Of a stretch of 46,441 nucleotides of DNA, positions 26,552 to 34,457 are shown one piece after another; position 1 is the first letter of the stretch; each line of letters begins with the position of its first letter. Source of the stretch: Saccharothrix sp. (GTDB taxonomy: Bacteria; Actinomycetota; Actinomycetes; Mycobacteriales; Pseudonocardiaceae); NCBI RefSeq assembly GCF_031180885.1, contig NZ_JAPSLK010000062.1, forward strand, positions 1-46,441. Reading direction: 5' to 3'. Under the pieces are notes generated by a model. The model ran no database searches. It was given only the letters and a program-made list of their open reading frames with translations, and was not told the origin of the DNA. A program made the position numbers and the translations under genes.

Positions 26552-26917
26552 TCACTGCTTGGCGTAGTTGGTCAGACCGGTGAAGTCGAGCATCACGCAC
26601 TTCTCGTCGCCGACGATCCACGCGTCGTGGCCGGGTTCGATCAGGACCGCGTCGCCGGGACCCGCCTCGGCCTCGGTGCCGTCGTCCATGCGCACGTGCA
26701 TCCGGCCGGAGATCACGTAGCCGGTGTGCATGGCCTGACAGGATTCGGTGCCGGCGATCGGCTTGACGTCGTTCGACCAGCGCCAGCCCGGTTCGAACTC
26801 GGCCTTGCCGGCGACCGTGTCGCCGACGGTGACGAGGTCGACGTGGCCGTGGGGGAAACGGCGGACCTCTTCCGGAGATCCCAGGTTCTTGGCCGCGAGT
26901 GTGCTCATCGTCCTCAT
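26552..26917 (-). CDS. Small cupin-domain protein
   Basis: A 121-residue single-domain cupin. Cupin motif 1 is HTGYVISGRMHVRMDDGTE and motif 2 is PGDAVLIEPGHDAWIVGDE, giving a beta-barrel that may bind a metal. The reaction or ligand is unknown. ATG 26917 has AAGGA 5 bases upstream. A second ATG at 26908 is possible. It starts 2 bases after the stop of the DUF4242 gene, so the two form an operon, divergent from the SARP-type activator. Confidence 0.85.
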   Translation of the reverse strand: MRTMSTLAAKNLGSPEEVRRFPHGHVDLVTVGDTVAGKAEFEPGWRWSNDVKPIAGTESCQAMHTGYVISGRMHVRMDDGTEAEAGPGDAVLIEPGHDAWIVGDEKCVMLDFTGLTNYAKQ

Positions 26918-26919
26918 CC

Positions 26920-27168
26920 CTATCCTTGGGTGACCGGGTAGATCTCGTCCGCGACCAGGCCGTGGGCCTCGCGGTGCACTCGGTGCGCGGCTTCCGCGTC
27001 CGGGGCCTCCACCAGGCAGAACACCTTGCCCGCCTGGTCGTCCACCCAGTAGTGCAGGTACTTCACGCCGTACTGGTCCTGCGTGCGCAGGTCGGCGGCG
27101 TGCGCCTCGGCGACGTCACTGGCGGTGGCGCCTTCGGGCAGATGGCTGTGCACGTCCATGAACAGCAT
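26920..27168 (-). CDS. DUF4242 / SCO4226-like small protein
   Basis: An 82-residue ferredoxin-like-fold protein (MLFMDVHSHLPEGATA, then YLHYWVDDQAGKVFCLVEAPDAEAAHRVHREAHG). The family includes the Streptomyces nickel-binding protein SCO4226. Histidines and the Cys in VFCLVEAP could bind metal, but a physiological role is not established. ATG 27168 follows GAGGAGG by 6 bases. A longer upstream frame would only add antisense-like residues. It is the first gene of a two-gene operon with the cupin. Confidence 0.88.
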   Translation of the reverse strand: MLFMDVHSHLPEGATASDVAEAHAADLRTQDQYGVKYLHYWVDDQAGKVFCLVEAPDAEAAHRVHREAHGLVADEIYPVTQG

Positions 27169-27221
27169 CGCGCCCTCCTCGGGGTTGTCGGTCGCGTGCG
27201 GGGGCGACGCTAGGCGGCTCG

Positions 27222-27246
27222 GCGTTCCCCGAGCGTTCCCGAACGC
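27222..27246. promoter_or_regulatory. 11-bp-spaced direct repeats, likely SARP operator
   Basis: GCGTTCCC occurs at 27222-27229 and again at 27233-27240, exactly 11 bases apart, and the second copy is followed by its inverse (GAACGC, 27241-27246). Heptamer-like direct repeats one helical turn apart are the normal binding sites of SARP activators. The site is in the 97-bp gap between the SARP gene and the divergent DUF4242-cupin operon. Confidence 0.65.
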
Positions 27247-27265
27247 CCCGGCGTACGGTGGCGCC

Positions 27266-28975
27266 ATGCAGGCCACCTGCCGGGTGCGCGTGCTCGGCGG
27301 GTTCGGCGTCGCGGTCGACGGCAGGCCCGTCCCCACCGACGCCTGGCGCAGCAGGCGAGCCGCCGACCTGGTGAAGCTCCTGGCGATCGAGGCCGGGCAC
27401 CGGATGCACCGGGAACAGGCGATGGACCTGCTGTGGCCGGACCTGCCCGCCGACGCGGCCGGCGCGAACCTCCGCAAGGCCGTCCACTACGCCCGCCGCG
27501 CGCTGGGGTCCCCGGACGCGATCGCGCTGACCGGCCACGTGCTGGCGCTGTGGCCCGGCGCGGTGCTCGACTGCGACCTGGAGCGGTTCGACCGGGCCGC
27601 GGACGCCGCCCTGGCCTCGGGTGACGCGGCCGAGTGCGCCGCCGCGGCCGACCTGTACACCGGTGACCTGCTGCCCGACGACCGCTACGAGTGGTGGGTG
27701 GAGGAGCGGCGGACCAAGGTCCGCACCCGGTACCTCGCCCTGCTGCGGGCAGCCGGGGACTGGGCGCGGTTGCTGGAGTGGGACGAGACGGACGAGGAAG
27801 CCCACCGCGCGCTGATGCGGCAGCACCTCGCGGCCGGGCGGCGGCGCGAGGCGTTGCGCCAGTTCGAACGGCTGCGCCGGGCGTTGCGGGAACGCATCGG
27901 CGTGAGCCCGGACGCCGAGACCGTCGCGCTCTACGAGTCGGTGCTCGCGGAGGGGGTGGAGCCGCCGTCGGTGGCGCAGACGGTGGCGGTGACCCTGGCC
28001 AACGGGTTGGTCGCGTGGGGCCGGCGGAACCTGGTCGAGGCGGAGCGGCTGGCCAAGCGGGCGCGGGCGCTGGCGCTGGACGCGAACCTCGGGCACGAAC
28101 TGGGGGAGGCGTCGACGTTGCTGGCCCTGGTCGCCTACGCCCGGGGCACCTGGCACGAGCAGTTCCGGCGGGAGTTCGTCGATTCGGTGCGGCGGTCGAC
28201 CGAGCTGGAGTCGGCGGTGTTCGACGCGCACCTGTGCTTCCAGGAGTTCTACCTGTACGGGCCGGAGGGGCACGAGGGCGCGGAGGCGTTCGGGCGGGAC
28301 CTGCTCGGGATCGCGACCGAGGCCGGGTCGACGGCGGGTTGTGCCTTGGCGCACTTGTTGTTGGGCGAGTTCGCTTTGCTGTCGGGGAAGCTGGAGGACG
28401 CCTCGACGCACCTGGCCCGGTCGTTGGTGGAGGCGGAGCAGGCGGGGTGCGCGTCGGCGCAGAGCATCGCGTTGGAGCGGGCGGCGGAAGTCTTCGTTCG
28501 TCGTGGTGACCGGGCTCGTGCGGTGGCGTTGCTGGACCGGGCGATGCCGTTGGCGCGGGCTTCGGGCATCAGGTCGCACCTGGTGATCCGGGTGCACGGG
28601 TTGCGGGTGCTGGCGGCGGGCGGGCTGGTGGACGCGTTGAGCGCGGTGCGGGAGGGGGAGCGGTTGCTGTCGTCGGAGCACGTGTGCGACCCGTGCTCGA
28701 TGGGGTTCCGGACCGAGGCGGCGCGGGCGTGTGCGCGGGCCAACGACCTCGGTCGGGCTCGGCGGCACGTGGCGGAGGCGGAGCGGATCAGCGGGCTGTG
28801 GCAGGGCGGGCCGTGGACGGCGGCGTTGTGGGAGGTGCGGGCGGAGTTGCGGCGGGCGGCCGGGCAGACGACGCAGGCGGCGGCGTTGTTCCTGGAGGCC
28901 GCGGAGCAGTTCGCCGACCTCGGGCGGCCGTTGGAGGAACGCCGGTGTCGGGTGGCGGCCGGGTCCAGCGTTTAG
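27266..28975 (+). CDS. SARP-type (BTAD) transcriptional activator with TPR-like tail
   Basis: A 569-residue regulator. Residues about 1-95 form an OmpR-like winged helix (CRVRVLGGFGVAVDGRPV, AWRSRRAADLVKLLAIEAGH, LWPDLPADAAGANLRKAVHYARRALG). Residues about 95-240 are a bacterial transcriptional activator domain (YTGDLLPDDRYEWWVEERR, ending in LRERIGVSPDAETVALYE). The remaining 330 residues are helical TPR-like repeats (LVEAERLAKRARALALD, ERAAEVFVRRGDRARAVALLDRA) with no NB-ARC ATPase domain. ATG 27266 starts the family's conserved N-terminus. It probably activates itself and/or the divergent DUF4242-cupin operon. Confidence 0.9.
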   Translation: MQATCRVRVLGGFGVAVDGRPVPTDAWRSRRAADLVKLLAIEAGHRMHREQAMDLLWPDLPADAAGANLRKAVHYARRALGSPDAIALTGHVLALWPGAVLDCDLERFDRAADAALASGDAAECAAAADLYTGDLLPDDRYEWWVEERRTKVRTRYLALLRAAGDWARLLEWDETDEEAHRALMRQHLAAGRRREALRQFERLRRALRERIGVSPDAETVALYESVLAEGVEPPSVAQTVAVTLANGLVAWGRRNLVEAERLAKRARALALDANLGHELGEASTLLALVAYARGTWHEQFRREFVDSVRRSTELESAVFDAHLCFQEFYLYGPEGHEGAEAFGRDLLGIATEAGSTAGCALAHLLLGEFALLSGKLEDASTHLARSLVEAEQAGCASAQSIALERAAEVFVRRGDRARAVALLDRAMPLARASGIRSHLVIRVHGLRVLAAGGLVDALSAVREGERLLSSEHVCDPCSMGFRTEAARACARANDLGRARRHVAEAERISGLWQGGPWTAALWEVRAELRRAAGQTTQAAALFLEAAEQFADLGRPLEERRCRVAAGSSV

Positions 28976-29348
28976 GCCTGCGCTGCTGGAGGAGGAACGT
29001 GCTTCGCTCTCTTGAACGCGCTGCGCGCTCTCAGGACGTACGCGCCGGCGCGCTCTCAAGATCAAAAGCTGAAAGCGTAAAAGCGGCGCTCGCCGCGCGG
29101 CAGGCCCCCGGGGGTGGAAGGGCGTCGGTTCGTCCCCCGTACGGCCTGCCGGAGGCAACCACCCTTCGCTCCTCTTCGCAACCGGTGAAGCGTGGTTGCA
29201 AAGAGGGGGAAAGCGCGGCTGGGCTGCGCCCGGGCCGTACGGGGGACGAACCGAGGCCCTTCCTGTGGCTGATAGCCCATATGGCGCCGCTGGCGCGGCG
29301 AAAAGCGGCCGCTGCGCGTCGCAACGCCTCGGCGCGTCGCCGCGGGGT
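28976..29348. other. Gene-free stretch holding a palindromic element
   Basis: These 373 bases between the SARP gene and the converging DUF7916-like gene hold no convincing gene. The centre is the long nested palindrome at 29116-29263. The flanks contain short A-rich patches (AAAAGCGG occurs on both sides) but no clear direct repeat of target-site type. Confidence 0.6.
29116..29263. repeat. 148-bp nested palindromic element
   Basis: Two 31-base arms, 29116-29146 and 29233-29263, are reverse complements at 30 of 31 positions. Inside are further inverted pairs: 29155-29167 with 29187-29199 (12 of 13) and 29171-29183 with 29194-29206 (12 of 13). The inner pairs overlap, so two alternative folds exist. 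This size and build fit a MITE-like or REP-type element or a large terminator structure between convergent genes. Confidence 0.8.
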
Positions 29349-30236
29349 CTAGCGGCGGGTGTTGAGGGCCATTCTGGTCCAGGTGTGGCGGCGGCCTCGG
29401 ATCGCGACCGAGTAGGCGTACAGGAGTTCCGGGTCGCCCATGCCGGGCAGGAAGCAGTCGCCGATGTGGTGGGCGTCCACCCCGATCTCCTTGGCCGTCA
29501 ACGCCAGTTGGGGCACGACGGTCGTGTGCGCGCCCTCCTGGCTGGTGCCGATCGCGCCCATCACGACCGCGCCCGCGTCCTGCACGGCGGCCACCGCCTC
29601 GGCTGCCGATTCCCGGGTGACACCGGGCAGGGTCCCCGGCAAGGGGATGATCACGCCGTCCGCGCCGGCGTCGACCAGGGCGGTGAGGCGGTTGGTCGTG
29701 ATGCGTTCCCGGTGGCCGGCGTGGTGCATTTTGCCTGTCCACAGGGCTGCGCCGGGGCCGAGCGCGGTGCGCAGTTCGCGGGTCGCGCGGGTGAGGCCGG
29801 TGAAGGTGCCCGCCGTGCTGGGGTTGGCGGTCAGGGTGAGCAGGGCCGCGCCGGAGTCGACGAGGCGACGGGCGGAGTCGGTGGTGGCGCGGCGCAGGCG
29901 GGGGACGTCGCCGGGCTCCAGGTTGACGCCGATGGGCCGGCCCACGCGGTCGGCGAGGGCGGCCAGGTCCGGGACGGTGCCCAGGCCGGGGAAGTGGAAG
30001 CGTTCGCCGTCCCAGACGCGGTCGATCATGTTGAGGATCAGGACGTCCGCGCCGAAAGCGGCCATGAGTTCCATGTTGTGCACGGCCGGGCCGGTGGGGG
30101 AGAAGGCGAGCGCGGCCCGGTCGGCGAAGACCTCGGCGACCACCGTGCGGCCCTCGCTCTCGGCGACGGCGGCGGTCAGGTCCCGGCCGCGCAGGGCGGC
30201 CAGGGCGTCGCGGTCCAGGTCCAGGATGCGGGTCAC
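29349..30236 (-). CDS. DUF7916-like TIM-barrel protein
   Basis: A 295-residue soluble protein with the conserved blocks of a family often labelled PEP phosphonomutase-like or DUF7916: RPIGVNLEPGD, AALLTLTANPSTAGTF, GKMHHAG, GADGVIIPLPGTLPGVT, VVMGAIGTSQEGAH, and HHIGDCFLPGMGDPELLYAYS plus IRGRRHTWTRMA. The repeated strand-loop pattern suggests a TIM barrel, with the His and Asp motifs near the active site. No reaction is established; relatives often sit beside sugar PTS genes. GTG 30236 follows AAAGGAG. The palindrome directly upstream supports amino-sugar-type control. Confidence 0.72.
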   Translation of the reverse strand: MTRILDLDRDALAALRGRDLTAAVAESEGRTVVAEVFADRAALAFSPTGPAVHNMELMAAFGADVLILNMIDRVWDGERFHFPGLGTVPDLAALADRVGRPIGVNLEPGDVPRLRRATTDSARRLVDSGAALLTLTANPSTAGTFTGLTRATRELRTALGPGAALWTGKMHHAGHRERITTNRLTALVDAGADGVIIPLPGTLPGVTRESAAEAVAAVQDAGAVVMGAIGTSQEGAHTTVVPQLALTAKEIGVDAHHIGDCFLPGMGDPELLYAYSVAIRGRRHTWTRMALNTRR

Positions 30237-30246
30237 GGCGACTCCT

Positions 30247-30260
30247 TTGGTCTAGACCAA
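30247..30260. promoter_or_regulatory. Perfect TTGGTCTAGACCAA palindrome (dre-like)
   Basis: This 14-bp perfect palindrome contains TGGTCTAGACCA, the core of the DasR/NagR-type (GntR, HutC subfamily) operator. It begins 10 bases upstream of the DUF7916-like start and touches its ribosome-binding site, so bound repressor would block expression. It lies about 145 bases from the divergent glycosyltransferase gene. Confidence 0.8.
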
Positions 30261-30406
30261 GTGAGTATGCGCCCGGTGTCAAGGGGGCGGCCAAGGGTGA
30301 GCCCAACCGCGCCCTGCGGCCGTTGACGGTGTGGGCCGGCGAGTGGGCGAAAGCGCTGTAACGGACCGTGCCCCGGGGCTTGCCCGCCGGCGTAGATTCC
30401 CCGGCC

Positions 30407-31363
30407 ATGCGCGTGCTCTTCGTCAGCCTGGCGTCGGTCGGCCACACCTACCCGCTCGTCCCCCTCGCCATCGCGGCCCGCGCGGCCGGCCACGAGGTGC
30501 ACTTCGCGGCCGGTGAGTCGGTGCACGCCCCGCTCGAAGCGCACGGCCTGCGGCCCTTCCGCCCGGCGGACGCGTTCTACGAGATCTACGCCGAGGACCT
30601 GGCCCCCGACCTGGCGCGGCTCGAACCGGACCTCGTCGTGCACGAGTGGGGTGTGCCGGGCGCGGCGGAGGCGGCGCGGGAGGCGGGCGTTCCCGGGGTC
30701 TGGCACGGGTTCGGGCGGATGTTCCCCGAGGGTATCGGGTTGGAGCGGCCGTCCGGTGGTGTGCACTTCGACATCTGCCCGCCTTCTTTGCAGGACAAGG
30801 ATTTTCTTGTGGAGGAGCGGGTGGTGCTGCGGCCGGTCGCCTTCTCGGAACCGGCCCGCCCGGTGCTGCGCGACGGCCGTCCGCTGGTCTACCTCACCCT
30901 CGGCACCGCGTTCGGCACGCCGGAACTGCTGACCGCCGCCGTGCGCGGGTTGTCGGCGCTGGACGCCCACGTCGTCGTCGCGGCCGGCCGGGTGCGGCCC
31001 GACCAGCTCGGGGCCGTGCCGGACAACGTGACCGTGCGGGACTGGGTGGCGCAGGCCGACCTGTGGCCGCACGTGGACGTCGCCGTGCACCACGGCGGCA
31101 GCGGCACCACGCTCGGCGCGCTGGCCGCCGGCGTGCCGCAGTTGCTGCTGCCGCAGGGGGCCGACCAGTTCGCCAACGCCGAGGCGGTCAGCGCGGCGGG
31201 CGCGGGACTCGTGCTGGACGACCCGGACGCGATCGCTGATCTGACGTGGAAGCTGTTGGCCGGCAACGACTACCGCGACGCGGCCCGCGCGATCGCCGAC
31301 GAGGTCGCCCGGATGCCGTCGCCCGACGAGGTCGCTGCCCGGCTCCCCGACCTCACGGGATGA
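30407..31363 (+). CDS. Family-1 (UGT-like) glycosyltransferase, short form
   Basis: A 318-residue GT-B enzyme that would transfer a sugar from a nucleotide donor to a small-molecule acceptor. The N-terminal half begins MRVLFVSLASVGHTYPLVPLAIAARAAGHEVHFAA. The C-terminal donor site has LVYLTLGTAFG, VRDWVAQADLWPHVDVAVHHGGSGTTLGALAAGVPQLLLPQGADQ, the family signature. It is 60-80 residues shorter than usual; the acceptor-binding N-terminal domain is reduced. ATG 30407 is chosen because it starts exactly at the first beta strand. The 3' end overlaps the response regulator gene, tail to tail, by 11 bases. Confidence 0.87.
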   Translation: MRVLFVSLASVGHTYPLVPLAIAARAAGHEVHFAAGESVHAPLEAHGLRPFRPADAFYEIYAEDLAPDLARLEPDLVVHEWGVPGAAEAAREAGVPGVWHGFGRMFPEGIGLERPSGGVHFDICPPSLQDKDFLVEERVVLRPVAFSEPARPVLRDGRPLVYLTLGTAFGTPELLTAAVRGLSALDAHVVVAAGRVRPDQLGAVPDNVTVRDWVAQADLWPHVDVAVHHGGSGTTLGALAAGVPQLLLPQGADQFANAEAVSAAGAGLVLDDPDAIADLTWKLLAGNDYRDAARAIADEVARMPSPDEVAARLPDLTG

Positions 31364-32021
31364 GCCCGGCTTCGTAGGCCACGATCGCCGCTTGGACGCG
31401 GTTGCGCACGTCGAGGTGCTTGAGGACGGTGGCCACGTAGACCTTCACCGTGCCTTCGACGACGTTGAGCCGCGCGGCGATCTCGGCGTTGGACAGCCCC
31501 GCTCCGACCAGTCCCAGCACTTCCCGTTCCCGCGCGGTCAACCCGGCGACGCGTTCGCCCGCGTGCAGCCGGGGACCGCGCCCGGACAGGTGGTCCACCA
31601 GCCGCTTGGCGACGAGCGGCGACAGGTAGGCCGCGCCGGTCGCGGCGGCCCGCACGCCGGCGATGATGTCGTTCGGGTCGCCGGTCTTGAGCACGAACCC
31701 GCTGGTGCCTTCGCTCAGCGCACGGGAGATGTAGGCGTCGTCGGCGAAGGTGGTGAGGATGAGGCACGCGGTGCCGGTGCCCAGCTCACGGATCTCGGCG
31801 GCGGCGTCCAACCCGTCCAACTCGGGCATCCGGATGTCCAGCACCGCCACGTCCGGCTTGTGCTCGCGCACCAGTTCGACCGCGGCCCGCCCGGTGCCCG
31901 CTTCGGCAACCACCTCCACGTCCTCCGCCGCCGCCAGCACAGCCCGCACACCCAGCCGGACGACCGCTTCGTCGTCGGCCAGCACCACCCTGATCACGTG
32001 GGCATCATCGCCGGTCGTCAC
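31353..32021 (-). CDS. NarL/LuxR-type response regulator
   Basis: A 222-residue two-component regulator. The receiver domain (residues 10-125) has the acidic pair Asp16/Asp17, phospho-acceptor Asp62 (VAVLDIRMPELDG), the conserved Thr in LILTTFADD and Lys in FVLKTGD. The C-terminal LuxR helix-turn-helix is LTAREREVLGLVGAGLSNAEIAARLNVVEGTVKVYVATVLKHL. GTG 32021 overlaps the TGA of the kinase gene, so the two are co-translated. Targets are unknown. Confidence 0.94.
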   Translation of the reverse strand: MTTGDDAHVIRVVLADDEAVVRLGVRAVLAAAEDVEVVAEAGTGRAAVELVREHKPDVAVLDIRMPELDGLDAAAEIRELGTGTACLILTTFADDAYISRALSEGTSGFVLKTGDPNDIIAGVRAAATGAAYLSPLVAKRLVDHLSGRGPRLHAGERVAGLTAREREVLGLVGAGLSNAEIAARLNVVEGTVKVYVATVLKHLDVRNRVQAAIVAYEAGLIP

Positions 32022-33553
32022 CGGCCGCGTCGGAGGAGGGCCTTGTCGACGAGTCGGCCGTCCCGGAAGCAGACGCGGTAGAGGTCGAGGCGGCGGTCGT
32101 CGAACGGGTTGGCGTGCGTGCTGAAGTACCGGCAGGTGGCGCCTTCGGGTGGTGGTGGCACGTCGTCAGGCGAGTCGACCCGGTTGCGCCGGGGCAGCAC
32201 CACTTCGGATTGCGGTTGCCCGATTTCGAGGCGGGCGAACTCGGCAGGTTCGAGAACCGAGGTGGCGGCGTCATATATGATATATGCGATCACGGCCAGA
32301 ACGATGCCGGCGGCGATGCCTGAGGTGGCGAGGACGGTCCGCCGCGCACTACGCCGCACCTGCCGCTCGACCTCGACCCGGTGGCGGTGGGGGAGCGCGT
32401 TGGTGACCGGCTTGGCCGGCAGGCGCGCGGAGACCTCGAACCCACGTTCTCCCGGCCCGGCTTCGAACGTCCCTCCTACCAACGAGACCCGCTCGGCAAG
32501 CCCGACCAACCCCTGCCCGGTACCGGGAGCATTAGTGGGATCTGTGGCGAGTGTGGTCCATGTGCTTCCTGTGGTTCGTGTGGTGATGTGAAGTGAGAGT
32601 CCGTCGTCGGTCCGGCTCAGGTCCACCTCGACCGGAGCCCCCGGTGCGTGCTTGATCGCGTTCGTCACGGCCTCGGTGAGCACCCGGTGGACCGTCTGCG
32701 CGATGACCGGGTCGACCTCGCCCATCCCGCCGCCGATCCCGTCGCCGGTCAGTTCCACCCGCAGCCCGGACCGCCGCGCCCGTGCCACCACCTCCGCCAC
32801 GTCCTCCACCGATCCGGCCGGGTCCCGGTCGCCTGCCCGCAGCAGCCCGACGACGTCGGCCAGGCGTTCGGCGGCGGAGGTCACCGCACCCCGGGCGGTC
32901 CGTGCCGCCTCCCGGTGGTCGGCCGGCAGGCTCGGCGCGACTTCCAGCGCTCCGACGAGGAGTGCCGCCCGGGCCAGTTCGTGCCCGACCAGGTCGTGCA
33001 TCTCCGCCGCGAGCCGGGCGCGTTCGCGGTCGCGGGTGTGTTCGACCTCGCGTTCGAGTTGTTCGGCGCGGGCCCAGCCGGCTTCGACCATCGCGGTGTA
33101 CTGGCGGCGGTACCGGCCGACCGTCCAGGGCACGGCGGCGAACGCGGCGATCCCGGACGCGGCAGCCACGGCGGCGTCCCCGGCGCTTGTGGTGACCACC
33201 GTGGCCGTCGCCGCACCGGCGGCCAAGAGCACGAGCGCCACCGCACCCCGCTCACCGTCGACCGCGTGTCGCCCGGCCAGGAACGCCACCACGACCAGCC
33301 CCACCGCCAACAACCCCGCCGCGACCGTGCTGTCCACGGTCGCCCGCGCGAGAAACGCCACCTCCCACGCCACCCCCATGACCACCAGCGCGACGACCGG
33401 CCGCCGCCGCGCCACCAGGACCGAGACCGCGAGCACCAGGACCCACACCCCGGCTTCCCACAACGCCACCCGCCCGGGCCGCGCGGTAACCACACCCCAC
33501 CCAACCGGCAGCGCCCCGACCACCACCCACAAGATCACCCGCACACCCGGCAT
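32018..33553 (-). CDS. Sensor histidine kinase with extra C-terminal membrane-anchored domain
   Basis: A 511-residue NarL-class kinase. The N-terminus has about six hydrophobic segments (VILWVVVGALPVGWG onwards). The dimerisation box AAEMHDLVGHELARAAL carries the phospho-accepting His186, and the ATPase domain has the N-box EAVTNAIKHAPG and the glycine-rich GTGQGLVGLAERV. Unusually, after the ATPase domain there is another membrane helix (TSGIAAGIVLAVIAYIIY, about residue 400) and a 90-residue tail with RLEIGQPQSEVVLPRR and CRYFSTHANPFDD, RVCF. The tail should lie outside the cell. The start at 33553 (or ATG 33556) follows GGGAG; the longer frame upstream only translates the 22-bp repeats. 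Partner of the response regulator. Confidence 0.85.
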   Translation of the reverse strand: MPGVRVILWVVVGALPVGWGVVTARPGRVALWEAGVWVLVLAVSVLVARRRPVVALVVMGVAWEVAFLARATVDSTVAAGLLAVGLVVVAFLAGRHAVDGERGAVALVLLAAGAATATVVTTSAGDAAVAAASGIAAFAAVPWTVGRYRRQYTAMVEAGWARAEQLEREVEHTRDRERARLAAEMHDLVGHELARAALLVGALEVAPSLPADHREAARTARGAVTSAAERLADVVGLLRAGDRDPAGSVEDVAEVVARARRSGLRVELTGDGIGGGMGEVDPVIAQTVHRVLTEAVTNAIKHAPGAPVEVDLSRTDDGLSLHITTRTTGSTWTTLATDPTNAPGTGQGLVGLAERVSLVGGTFEAGPGERGFEVSARLPAKPVTNALPHRHRVEVERQVRRSARRTVLATSGIAAGIVLAVIAYIIYDAATSVLEPAEFARLEIGQPQSEVVLPRRNRVDSPDDVPPPPEGATCRYFSTHANPFDDRRLDLYRVCFRDGRLVDKALLRRGR

Positions 33554-33642
33554 CATCTCCCACCAACCAGCCCCTCGCCCGCGCCAACCACCCCCACCGC
33601 ACCACCCGCGGACCGGGGTCACTTCCCGCCGAGCAGCGCCGC

Positions 33643-33774
33643 GTGCCGGCCCCGTCCGCGCGGCGTGCCGGCCCCGTCCGCGCGGCGTGCCGGCCCCGTC
33701 CGCGCGGCGTGCCGGCCCCGTCCGCGCGGCGTGCCCGCCCCGTCCGCGCGGCGTGCCCGCCCGGTCTGGGCCGC
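33643..33774. repeat. Six tandem copies of a 22-bp unit
   Basis: Units begin at 33643, 33665, 33687, 33709, 33731 and 33753. The first four are identical, the fifth has one change and the last is degenerate. Each contains CCGCGCGG, a palindrome. The array is between the stop of the PAP2 gene and the start of the sensor kinase gene. A 22-bp unit cannot preserve a reading frame, so it is probably non-coding. Confidence 0.9.
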
Positions 33775-33833
33775 GCGCCCGCGCCGCCGCCTGCGCCGTG
33801 CGTCCGCTGGCGCCATCATCTGCGTAGCTGGCG

Positions 33834-34457
33834 TTACCTCCCGCCGAGGAGGACCGCGCCCGCACCGCCCGCCCGCAGTCGGACCACCACCGGCGTCACC
33901 AGCCGAGCCACGACCGGCACCAGCAACCCGATCCCCGCCCCCAGCGCCAACCCGGCCACCACGTCGTGCGGGTAGTGCACCCCCACGAACACCCGTGACG
34001 CCGCCGCCACCGCCGCCGGCACGAACCCGACCCGCCACCCCGACCACGCCAGCCCGACCGCCGCCGCGCCCGCGATCGTGGCGTGGTTGCTCGGGAACGA
34101 CCAGTCACCCACCTCCGGACACGCCACGACCGTCACCACCTCCCCCAACACCCGGCACGGCCGCTCCTCCCGCCAAACCCCCTTCACCGCCTCGCTGACC
34201 AGGTACGCCACCACGGTCACCACCGGCCCGACCAACGCCCGCGCCATCACCCCCGCGTCCCGACCCCGCGCCCGCCACCACACCACCAGGAACAGGACCG
34301 CGAACACCCCGATCACCGCCTCGGTCGCGATCGCCGCCCCCACCCGCACCACCGCGGGCCACCCGGCCCCGACCCCCGCCAGGTCCAGGTACCACTCGGC
34401 GCTGACGTCCGGCACGTCCTCGACCGAAACTCGTTCTGCCGCAAAGCTTCTCGCCAT
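33834..34457 (-). CDS. PAP2-family membrane phosphatase
   Basis: A 207-residue membrane phosphatase of the PAP2 (phosphatidic acid/undecaprenyl pyrophosphate phosphatase) superfamily. The three signature motifs are present: KGVWREERPC (KX6RP), PSNHAT (PSGH) and SRVFVGVHYPHD (SRX5H). It has five to six membrane helices. ATG 34457 (MARSFAAERV) is chosen as the only in-frame ATG close to the first helix; the ribosome-binding site is weak. The family acts on isoprenoid- or glycerolipid-linked phosphates at the outer membrane face, and the substrate here is unknown. It lies upstream of the two-component pair in the same direction, separated by the 22-bp repeats. Confidence 0.9.
   Translation of the reverse strand: MARSFAAERVSVEDVPDVSAEWYLDLAGVGAGWPAVVRVGAAIATEAVIGVFAVLFLVVWWRARGRDAGVMARALVGPVVTVVAYLVSEAVKGVWREERPCRVLGEVVTVVACPEVGDWSFPSNHATIAGAAAVGLAWSGWRVGFVPAAVAAASRVFVGVHYPHDVVAGLALGAGIGLLVPVVARLVTPVVVRLRAGGAGAVLLGGR

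Noticed and set aside
26155..26583. Trp/Gly/Pro-rich small protein or single-helix membrane protein
   Set aside because: The two candidate pieces are in different frames, lack ribosome-binding sites and match no family I know; kept only as a note on the stretch.
27116..29158. 680-codon minus-strand frame opposite the SARP gene
   Set aside because: Gln/Arg/Pro/His-rich antisense shadow; the plus strand shows winged-helix and BTAD domains.
29031..29324. Possible small proteins across the palindromic element
   Set aside because: Frames on both strands show the same GGRT-type pieces because the DNA is palindromic; no start signal or family match.
33643..33774. CRISPR or coding repeat
   Set aside because: The copies abut without spacers, and a 22-base period breaks the frame.
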